Both the position numbers and the translations under genes were made by a program. Below are positions 1 to 5,338 of a stretch of DNA of 6,732 nt, in pieces; the first letter of the stretch is position 1; each line of letters begins with the position of its first letter. Under the pieces are notes generated by a model. It saw only the letters and a program-made list of their open reading frames with translations, made no database searches and was not told where the DNA came from. Source of the stretch: Nocardioidaceae bacterium (GTDB lineage Bacteria; Actinomycetota; Actinomycetes; Propionibacteriales; Nocardioidaceae); NCBI GenBank assembly GCA_013696365.1, contig JACCYS010000326.1:1-6732 (forward strand), given 5' to 3'.

Positions 1-2
1 GG

Positions 3-191
3 TGGCACTACGCCGAGACCCTGCGGCAGTGGCGCCAACGTTTCGACAGCGCCTGGCCGGACATCGCAGGGCACGGCTTCGACGAGACGTTCCGGCGGAT
101 GTGGGACTTCTACCTGGCCTACTGCGAAGCCGGGTTCCGCACCGACTACCTCGGGGTGAGCCAGCTGTCCATCGGCCGACTGCCCCGCTGA
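3..191 (+). CDS. CFA-synthase-family SAM-dependent methyltransferase, C-terminal fragment
   Basis: The 5' end is cut by the window edge; 62 codons remain before a TGA at 189-191. The visible protein has the C-terminal signature of cyclopropane-fatty-acyl-phospholipid synthases: HYAETLRQWRQRFDSAW near its start, then FRRMWDFYLAYCEAGFR and a short tail ending in GRLPR. E. coli Cfa has the same layout (HY..TL..W..RF...W, then a YYL..C...FR helix). These enzymes transfer a methyl group from S-adenosylmethionine to the double bond of an acyl chain in membrane phospholipid. The SAM-binding domain lies outside the window, so true cyclopropane synthases cannot be separated from relatives such as the furan-fatty-acid methyltransferase UfaM. 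The overlapping frame-2 reading is a shadow. The stop is 9 bp from that of the convergent merR-type gene. The family call is solid; the exact product is unknown. Confidence 0.85.
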   Translation, partial: WHYAETLRQWRQRFDSAWPDIAGHGFDETFRRMWDFYLAYCEAGFRTDYLGVSQLSIGRLPR

Positions 192-193
192 TT

Positions 194-214
194 GGCTGGC
201 TCAGGCAACCAGCT
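194..214. terminator. Possible weak hairpin between convergent stops
   Basis: GCTGG at 195-199 can pair with CCAGC at 209-213 across a 9-base loop, with a further G-T wobble at 194/214. The hairpin covers the gap between the methyltransferase stop and the merR-type stop and overlaps the last merR codons. There is no T-tract on either strand and the stem is short, so this may be chance. It is the only folded element seen where both transcripts must end. Confidence 0.2.
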
Positions 215-1163
215 CGGCGATCCGGTTGACGGTGCCATCCAAGCTGGCCACCCTCTCCACGGAGGCCGCCGACTCGGTGGGGTCGCCGGTCGGCTGCCAA
301 CCCGGTCCGCCGAGCAGCAGCACCAGTTTGGGGTCCAGGCCCTCGACACCAGCCAGGCTCGGCACCAGCCCGGTGGCGGTCAGGCTGGACCAGATGAACA
401 CCACCCGCGGGCAGATGCGGTCGACCGCGTCGGTCAACGCACTCACGGGGGTGCGGGCACCGAGCATCCGGGCGCTGATGTGCCGTTCGGCCAGCCCCGC
501 AGCCACCGCGGCCAGCGGCAGCGCGTGCTGATCGTCAGCAGCACTGGCCAGCACCACAGGGGCGTTGACGGGTCGATGCTCGCCGGTCTGACGCACCCGT
601 TGCCGCAGCTCGGTCGAGATGCACTCGCTGGCCAGATGCTCGGTGGCGATTCCCAGCTGCCCGATCTCCCACTGCTGGCCCACCGTCACCAAGAACGGTG
701 CCATCACCGTCGTCCAACCGTCGAGAACCCCACGGTGGTCGAGCACTTGGCCGACCATCGCGGTCAAGGTAGCGGCGTCCAGGTCTTGAGTGGCACGCAT
801 CATGGCGTTGACGGTCAGCTGCACCGCGCGCCCAGCTGCCTCTGCGGGAGCTGGGCGGTCCGGCTCAGGCGCTACCTGCCCGGCGCGAGCCACCCGTGCG
901 GCCTGCGCCGACGGCACCCCCTCGGCGATGAACTGGTTCATCCGGGCCACCGTGGCAACGTCCCGCTCGCTGTAGCGCCGATGGCCGCCGCTCGTTCGCT
1001 CGCTCGGGCCCAGGCCGTAACGCCTATCCCATGTACGAAGCGTCGCGGTGGCCACACCCAGCCGGCGAGACACCGCTCCGACGCCCCACAAGATCCCCGC
1101 TGACTCCGTCGCCGAGCCCAAACCGTCGCCGTCCCGGGCGTCGGCTGGATCCGCAGTAGGCAT
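201..1163 (-). CDS. MerR-family regulator with cobalamin-binding domain (CarH/LitR-like)
   Basis: This 320-residue protein has three parts. A MerR winged-helix DNA-binding domain spans about residues 27-95 (GAVSRRLGVATATLRTWDRRYG, then the wing SGGHRRYSERDV). An Ala/Pro-rich linker follows at about 96-110. The C-terminus carries the two-part module of B12-dependent MerR regulators: a four-helix cap (about 112-192) containing W165-x9-E175-H176, and a Rossmann B12 fold (about 200-320). In the Rossmann fold D211-x-H213 supplies the presumed lower axial histidine, S259-S-L261 is the SxL motif, and G285-G286 is the GG motif. The canonical E/DxHxxG reads DQHALP, with Pro for Gly. In CarH such proteins repress in the dark with adenosylcobalamin and release DNA in light. 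The ATG at 1163 is preferred: upstream residues to 1274 look non-coding and would run into the whiB promoter region. The SD is weak (GGGG two bases before ATG). The fold is confident; ligand and targets are inferred. Confidence 0.88.
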   Translation of the reverse strand: MPTADPADARDGDGLGSATESAGILWGVGAVSRRLGVATATLRTWDRRYGLGPSERTSGGHRRYSERDVATVARMNQFIAEGVPSAQAARVARAGQVAPEPDRPAPAEAAGRAVQLTVNAMMRATQDLDAATLTAMVGQVLDHRGVLDGWTTVMAPFLVTVGQQWEIGQLGIATEHLASECISTELRQRVRQTGEHRPVNAPVVLASAADDQHALPLAAVAAGLAERHISARMLGARTPVSALTDAVDRICPRVVFIWSSLTATGLVPSLAGVEGLDPKLVLLLGGPGWQPTGDPTESAASVERVASLDGTVNRIAELVA

Positions 1164-1171
1164 ACCCCGAT

Positions 1172-1196
1172 TGTCTACCGCGACCGCCACAGTCGC
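1172..1196 (-). promoter_or_regulatory. Candidate merR promoter and operator
   Basis: Read on the minus strand, TAGACA (1177-1172) is a possible -10 that would start transcription one to three bases before the ATG at 1163, giving a nearly leaderless mRNA. Immediately upstream is a GCGAC-N7-GTCGC inverted repeat at 1180-1196. MerR-type regulators usually bind dyads between the -35 and -10, so the position suits autoregulation. No good -35 hexamer is visible, and a 5-base arm can arise by chance in GC-rich DNA. Confidence 0.22.
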
Positions 1197-1239
1197 CACC
1201 GCACCGCATTGGCCGAGGAAGAAGGACCCGTTCAGGGGG

Positions 1240-1268
1240 TTGTCATCTGAAGAGGTATTGCGTAAGTT
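1240..1268 (+). promoter_or_regulatory. Candidate housekeeping-type promoter of the whiB-like gene
   Basis: TTGTCA at 1240-1245 matches five of six bases of the -35 consensus TTGACA. TAAGTT at 1263-1268, exactly 17 bases later, keeps the first T, the A and the last T of TATAAT. Transcription would begin near 1275, leaving a leader of about 30 bases before the ATG at 1307. This stretch is visibly less GC-rich than its flanks, as expected of a promoter. The divergent merR-type gene starts at 1163, so the two genes share a 143 bp region. Confidence 0.42.
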
Positions 1269-1295
1269 CTGCATCGGTTCACTCGAAGAGAAGAT

Positions 1296-1300
1296 GAGGA
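1296..1300 (+). promoter_or_regulatory. Shine-Dalgarno site of the whiB-like gene
   Basis: GAGGA lies six bases before the ATG at 1307. It is the clearest ribosome binding site in the window and fixes the whiB start. The other starts here have weak sites or rely on overlap with the preceding gene. Confidence 0.7.
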
Positions 1301-1306
1301 CAAGAC

Positions 1307-1591
1307 ATGGCCAACATCGCCCGACTGCCCATGCCGCTGCTGGACGTGTACGACTGGCAGTGCGAGGGGGCGTGTCGTGAGTCCGACCCCGCCCTCTTCT
1401 TTTCGCCGGAGTCCGAGCGGGGCCCGCGACGCTACGCGCGGGAGAACGCCGCCAAGATGTACTGCAAGCGCTGCCCTGTGGTCGAGCAATGTCTGCAGCA
1501 CGCCTTGCGGGTCAAGGAGCCGTACGGCGTCTGGGGCGGCATGACCACCTCCGAGCGTGCCGCGGTGAACTCCCCCGCCATCGCGGTCTGA
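1307..1591 (+). CDS. WhiB-family iron-sulfur transcriptional regulator (WhiB3/WhiD-like)
   Basis: This 94-residue protein belongs to the Wbl family, actinobacterial [4Fe-4S] regulators that bind the principal sigma factor and respond to redox signals or nitric oxide. The cluster ligands are C23, C53, C56 and C62 (AC at 22-23, CKRCP at 53-57, then C62). They are followed by the family turn GVWGGM at 74-79. The N-terminal ARLPMPLLDVYDWQ and the LFFSPESERGP segment most resemble the WhiD/WhiB3 branch. Two features are odd. C19, in WQC, is a fifth cysteine where WhiB3 has Leu. The protein also ends 15 residues after the GVWGG turn (TTSERAAVNSPAIAV), without the Arg/Lys-rich tail that WhiB3/WhiD use to contact DNA. 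The gene stands alone, divergent from the merR-type gene and convergent with glnE, with stops 8 bp apart. The family is certain; the subclass is tentative and the targets unknown. Confidence 0.93.
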   Translation: MANIARLPMPLLDVYDWQCEGACRESDPALFFSPESERGPRRYARENAAKMYCKRCPVVEQCLQHALRVKEPYGVWGGMTTSERAAVNSPAIAV

Positions 1592-1607
1592 GGTGTCGCT
1601 CAGGACC
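1585..1607. terminator. Candidate bidirectional terminator between whiB-like gene and glnE
   Basis: GGTC (1585-1588) plus TGAG (1589-1592) can pair with CTCA (1599-1602) plus GACC (1604-1607). The loop is the six bases GTGTCG, and G1603 is the single bulge. The eight-pair stem includes both stop codons, TGA at 1589-1591 for whiB and TGA (complement of 1600-1602) for glnE. No T-tract follows on either strand, so it would have to act as a U-poor hairpin terminator of the sort proposed in actinobacteria. Confidence 0.38.
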
Positions 1608-4554
1608 AGAACACTCGCTCGACCACTGCCCGTGCCCGGCGGGCGGCACGGCGCCACTCATCACTGAGGCGCTCGCTGTCCAGCGGCGACCAACCCAGTA
1701 GGTAGGCGACACCCGCCCGGTCACGCAAATTCGTCGGCAGCGAATCCGCCGGCCGGCCACGCACCTGCATCACCGCATTGCGCAGCCGTTGCGCCAGCCG
1801 CCAGGCATCTATCAGGTCATCGGCATCCTCACTGGCCAGCAAACCCGCAGAGACCGCAGCCAGCAGCGCAGGCACCGTCCGAGTCGTCCGCAGTCCCGGG
1901 ACCGCACCGGCATGACGCATCTGCAGCAGTTGGGCGGTCCACTCCACATCCGCCAACCCGCCGGGACCGAGTTTCAGCTGAGCGGCCGGATCGGCACCTC
2001 GAGGCAGCCGCTCCGCCTCTACTCGTGACTTGATCCGGCGCACCTCGGTGACCGCCCGCTCGTCCAGCCCGTCGGCCGGCCAGCGCAACGGGTCGATCAG
2101 CGCAGTGAATCGTGCACTCACCTCCGGGTCACCGATGACCGCTTCGGCTCGCAGCAACGCCTGCGCCTCCCACGGCTGGGACCAGCGGTCGTAGTAGGCG
2201 GCGTACGAGGCAAGGCTGCGCACCAACGGCCCCTGCCGGCCCTCGGGACGAAGTCCGGCGTCCAGCTCGAGCGGTGGAGCGCCGCCAGGCCTTGCCAACA
2301 TGCTGCGCATCTGTTGCGCCACGGCATGTGCTGCCGCCCCGGCAGCACGCTCGGCGGTGCCCGCCATCGGGACGTAGACAAACATCACGTCGGCATCGCT
2401 GGCGAAGCCCAACTCGTGACCACCGAGCCGGCCCATCGAGACCACCGCCAGCCGAACGGGTAGCGGTTCGTCCGGCGCAGTCTGCTCGACCTGTACGGCC
2501 GCCGAGGCGGCGGTCAGCGCCCCCGTGATCGTCGCGATGGTCACCTGGGTGAGAGCCTCCCCCACCTCGTCGCCGGCCAGTTGGCCCAGCACCTCCGCCA
2601 AGGCGATGCGGCACAGCTCACGGTGCCGCATCGTGCGCACCGCCTCGATAGCAGCCGCCGGATCGGTGTGTCGCTTGGCGGCTGCCGCCATCTCGGTGGC
2701 CAGCACCGATGGCGCCCGGGGGCGCAATCCGTCGCTGTCGCCGAGCAGGGCAACTGCTTCCGGTGTGCCCAACAACAGATCGGTCGCCAGCCGACTGCCG
2801 TTCAGCACCCGGGCGAGGTGCTCGGCGGCCTCACCCTCGTCCCGCAGCCGCTGCAAATACCAGTAGGTCCCGCCGAGCCGCTCGGAGACCCGACGAAACG
2901 CCAGCAGCGCAGCATCGGGGTCGGGACCATCGGCGAACCAGCCGAGCATCGCCGGCAGCAGCTGGCGCTGGATTGCCGCCCTGCGCCTGAGCCCACTGGT
3001 CAGCGCCTCGAGATGAATGAGGGCACCTCGCGGGTCCTCGTACCCCAAGGCGGTCAACCGCTGCAGCGCGGCCTTGGTGCTCAACCGCAGCTCGCCGGCG
3101 GGCAGCGCGGCGACCGCCTCCAGCAGCGGGCGATAGAACAGTTTCTCGTGCAGCCGGCGGACCTCGCGGATGCATTCCTGCCACTGACTTCGCAGCCCCA
3201 TCAGCGGTTTGGTGCGATGGCCCATCGCGCGTCCCAGCCGACGGACGGTCTCGTCGTCGTCTGGCAGCACGTGGGTGCGTCGCAGCTGCCACAGCTGCAA
3301 CCGGTGCTCCATCGTGCGCAAGAAGCGGTACGCCTGCGCCAGCGCGGCTCCATCGTCACGACCGACGTAACCGCCAGCGGTCAATGCATCGAGAGCGACG
3401 AGGGTGCTGGCCACCCGCAGCCTTTCGTCGCTGCGGCCATGCACGAGCTGCAGCAGCTGCACGGCGAACTCCACGTCACGCAGCCCGCCGGGGCCGAGCT
3501 TGAGCGCCCGACCAGCCTCACCGGAGGGGATGTGCTCGACCACCTTGCGCCGCATCGCCTGCACCTCGGGAACGAAGCCAGGGCGCTCCCCCGCCCGCCA
3601 CACCAGCACGGCCACCGCCTCGGCGTAGGACCGCCCGAGATCGGCGTCGCCGGCGGCCGGCCGGGCTTTGAGGAGCGCCTGGAACTCCCAGCTGTCGGCC
3701 CACCGTTCGTAGTAGCCGAGATGTCCGGCGAGGGTGCGGCTGAGTGGGCCCGACCTGCCCTCCGGCCGCAATCCGGCATCCACCGGCCAGATGGTGCCCG
3801 CAGCGGTGTGATCGGTGCAGATCCGCATCAGCTCCGCCGCGAGCCGTGAGGCTGCCCGCGCAGCCGCCTCGTCACTGCTGTCGGCCGCGGGCTCGTGCAC
3901 GAACACCACGTCCACGTCGCTCACGTAGTTCAGCTCGCCACCACCGCACTTGCCGAGTGCAACCACCGCGAGCCGGCAGCGGTTCGCCTGCTCAGGCAGC
4001 CGACTGGCTGCCTGCCGGAGCGCGACCTCCAAGGTGGCGTCGGCCAGGTCGGACAGCGCGGCCGCGACCTCGTCCACGGTACTGACTCCGGTCAGGTCGG
4101 CAGCCGCGATGCCCAGCAGCCGCCGCCGGTAGGCGACCCGTAGGGCGTCGGGGTCCTCGGCAGCCTGCGGGTCAGCCGTCAGCACCTGCGGGGGGCTGGC
4201 ACCGGTGCACAGGTCCTGCCATTGATCTGGGTGGGCGGCCAGGTGGTCCCCGAGCGCCAGGCTGGAGCCGCACACCGCGGCGAGCCGGCACAGCAGACCG
4301 GCATCCTCAGTCAGGGCGCTGCGCACCGGTATGCGCCGGCGGTCTGCAGCGGCAACCAAGCCGGCCAACCCAAGCAGTGCGGCATCCGGGTCGGCGGCTG
4401 CTGCGATCTGAGCCAGCACCCGATCCAAATCATCCCCGTGCAGGTCGAGCGTGCGCAGGTGGTCGCTGGCCGCGGGGCTCTGCACGCCGATGCGGGCCAA
4501 TCGGCCGGCGCTGATCACCGGCTGGTCAGTGCCCGATGTGCCTGCGCTGGTCAT
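1600..4554 (-). CDS. glnE: Bifunctional glutamine synthetase adenylyltransferase/deadenylylase GlnE
   Basis: GlnE adds AMP to a tyrosine of glutamine synthetase when nitrogen is plentiful and removes it by phosphorolysis when nitrogen is scarce. The 984 residues fit actinobacterial GlnE. Both homologous halves are present. The N-terminal removase half has GGGELNYVSDVDVVF (204-218; D213, D215), DAGLRPEGRSGPL (259-271) and KLGPGGLRDVEF (352-363). The C-terminal transferase half has GGHELGFASDADVMF (711-725; D720, D722), DAGLRPEGRQGPL (765-777) and KLGPGGLADVEW (861-872). Paired aspartates bind metal and nucleotide in this fold, and both pairs are intact, so both activities are expected. A helical linker joins the halves at about 400-560. 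The ATG at 4554 overlaps the upstream amidotransferase stop as ATGA and has no clear SD, which suggests translational coupling. A longer reading to 4839 lies inside that gene and looks non-coding. It is the last gene of the operon. Confidence 0.97.
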   Translation of the reverse strand: MTSAGTSGTDQPVISAGRLARIGVQSPAASDHLRTLDLHGDDLDRVLAQIAAAADPDAALLGLAGLVAAADRRRIPVRSALTEDAGLLCRLAAVCGSSLALGDHLAAHPDQWQDLCTGASPPQVLTADPQAAEDPDALRVAYRRRLLGIAAADLTGVSTVDEVAAALSDLADATLEVALRQAASRLPEQANRCRLAVVALGKCGGGELNYVSDVDVVFVHEPAADSSDEAAARAASRLAAELMRICTDHTAAGTIWPVDAGLRPEGRSGPLSRTLAGHLGYYERWADSWEFQALLKARPAAGDADLGRSYAEAVAVLVWRAGERPGFVPEVQAMRRKVVEHIPSGEAGRALKLGPGGLRDVEFAVQLLQLVHGRSDERLRVASTLVALDALTAGGYVGRDDGAALAQAYRFLRTMEHRLQLWQLRRTHVLPDDDETVRRLGRAMGHRTKPLMGLRSQWQECIREVRRLHEKLFYRPLLEAVAALPAGELRLSTKAALQRLTALGYEDPRGALIHLEALTSGLRRRAAIQRQLLPAMLGWFADGPDPDAALLAFRRVSERLGGTYWYLQRLRDEGEAAEHLARVLNGSRLATDLLLGTPEAVALLGDSDGLRPRAPSVLATEMAAAAKRHTDPAAAIEAVRTMRHRELCRIALAEVLGQLAGDEVGEALTQVTIATITGALTAASAAVQVEQTAPDEPLPVRLAVVSMGRLGGHELGFASDADVMFVYVPMAGTAERAAGAAAHAVAQQMRSMLARPGGAPPLELDAGLRPEGRQGPLVRSLASYAAYYDRWSQPWEAQALLRAEAVIGDPEVSARFTALIDPLRWPADGLDERAVTEVRRIKSRVEAERLPRGADPAAQLKLGPGGLADVEWTAQLLQMRHAGAVPGLRTTRTVPALLAAVSAGLLASEDADDLIDAWRLAQRLRNAVMQVRGRPADSLPTNLRDRAGVAYLLGWSPLDSERLSDEWRRAARRARAVVERVFWS

Positions 4555-5282
4555 CGCGCAGCCGAGCACTGCCCAGCGAACCCCTCGGCCAGCGGCCGCC
4601 AGGCCAGCTGCAGCCGAGCGTTGGCAGGCTCCAGGTCGGACAGCAGCCGCCACTCCGCAGCACCAGCAGCGGTGCCCGCGTTGTCGATCCAGGCGCCGAC
4701 AATGGCCCTGCCCGCCTCGGGGTGTGACTGGATGCCCCATGCGGTGACGCCGACCCGCATCGCCTGCACGGCGCCGCCGGCGGTATGTGCCAGCGGGACC
4801 GCGCCCGCTGGGAGGGCGGTGACCACATCGACGTTCCACTGCACCGCGACCGGATCCTGGTAGCCACCGGCGCGCACCAACGCACCGAAGAGTGGGTCGC
4901 CGGCCGCCTCAGTCGTCCAGCCAATGGGCAACAGCCCGCACTGAAAACCTGCACCATGCCTGTCGATACGACCACCGGCTGCGACGGCCAGCAGCTGGTG
5001 CCCCAGGCAGATCCCCAGCGTCGGCACCTCAGCAGCCAGGGCGACGCGCAGCAGCGACTTGGTGGGACCCAGCCAGGGGCACTCGGTGTCGTCGTTGGCG
5101 CCCATCGCCCCACCCAGCACCAACAGGCCCGCAAAGTCGTCCAGGTGGTCGGGCAGCGGGTCCCCGTCGTACGCGCGACGCACGTCCAGCAGCACGCCCG
5201 CCTCGGCCAGCCAGTCGCCGAACCAGGCAGGGGGACACTCATCCTCGTGCTGCACCACCAGGACCGGACGCGGGACACTCAC
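4551..5282 (-). CDS. Class I glutamine amidotransferase-like protein
   Basis: This 243-residue protein has a single GATase1 domain, the triad hydrolase that releases ammonia from glutamine or cleaves related gamma-glutamyl amides. The oxyanion strand is LLVLGGAMGAND (53-64), the nucleophile elbow is PTLGICLGHQLLA (87-99) with Cys92, and the remaining triad residues are His187 and Glu189 in SHPE. No synthetase domain is fused, so it is a free-standing enzyme like those annotated GMP-synthase-like. The start is a GTG at 5282 with only a distant GGCGG as possible SD; no in-frame ATG lies near it. It starts 56 bp after glnA2 and its stop overlaps the glnE start by 4 bp. Placement between glnA2 and glnE suggests a role in glutamine or gamma-glutamyl-amine turnover, but the substrate cannot be read from sequence. 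In QWNVD, residue 150 is Asn where I recall His in many relatives. Confidence 0.9.
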   Translation of the reverse strand: MSVPRPVLVVQHEDECPPAWFGDWLAEAGVLLDVRRAYDGDPLPDHLDDFAGLLVLGGAMGANDDTECPWLGPTKSLLRVALAAEVPTLGICLGHQLLAVAAGGRIDRHGAGFQCGLLPIGWTTEAAGDPLFGALVRAGGYQDPVAVQWNVDVVTALPAGAVPLAHTAGGAVQAMRVGVTAWGIQSHPEAGRAIVGAWIDNAGTAAGAAEWRLLSDLEPANARLQLAWRPLAEGFAGQCSAAR

Positions 5283-5294
5283 GCCGAGACATTA

Positions 5295-5307
5295 GCCGCC
5301 GGGCGGC
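5295..5307. other. Short GC-rich hairpin in the glnA2-amidotransferase spacer
   Basis: GCCGC (5295-5299) pairs with GCGGC (5303-5307) over a three-base loop, and an alternative five-pair register exists one step over on the minus strand. It sits in the 56 bp spacer just upstream of the GTG start at 5282. It could moderate read-through, mark a processing site or mask the weak SD. There is no T-tract, and GC-rich DNA makes such hairpins easily, so a function is unproven. Confidence 0.2.
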
Positions 5308-5338
5308 GGGCCATCGACTGCAGCCATGCGGCTGGTGG

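Noticed and set aside
192..1103. A 303-codon plus-strand open frame opposite the merR-type gene
   Set aside because: It is the antisense shadow of a well-supported gene in GC-rich DNA. The product is Gly/His/Arg-rich low-complexity sequence with no recognisable domain.
1164..1274. N-terminal extension of the MerR-type protein by 37 codons
   Set aside because: The added residues show no family resemblance, would precede an unusually long leader for a MerR protein, and would overlap the whiB promoter candidate.
2581..3849. A 422-codon plus-strand open frame inside glnE
   Set aside because: Its opposite strand carries the conserved catalytic motifs of GlnE. The translation is Gln/Pro/Arg-rich, matches nothing I recognise, and long antisense frames are expected at this GC content.
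4555..4839. N-terminal extension of GlnE by 95 codons
   Set aside because: The extension is Arg/Gly/Cys-rich shadow sequence within the amidotransferase gene. The ATG at 4554 aligns with known GlnE N-termini and forms the ATGA overlap.
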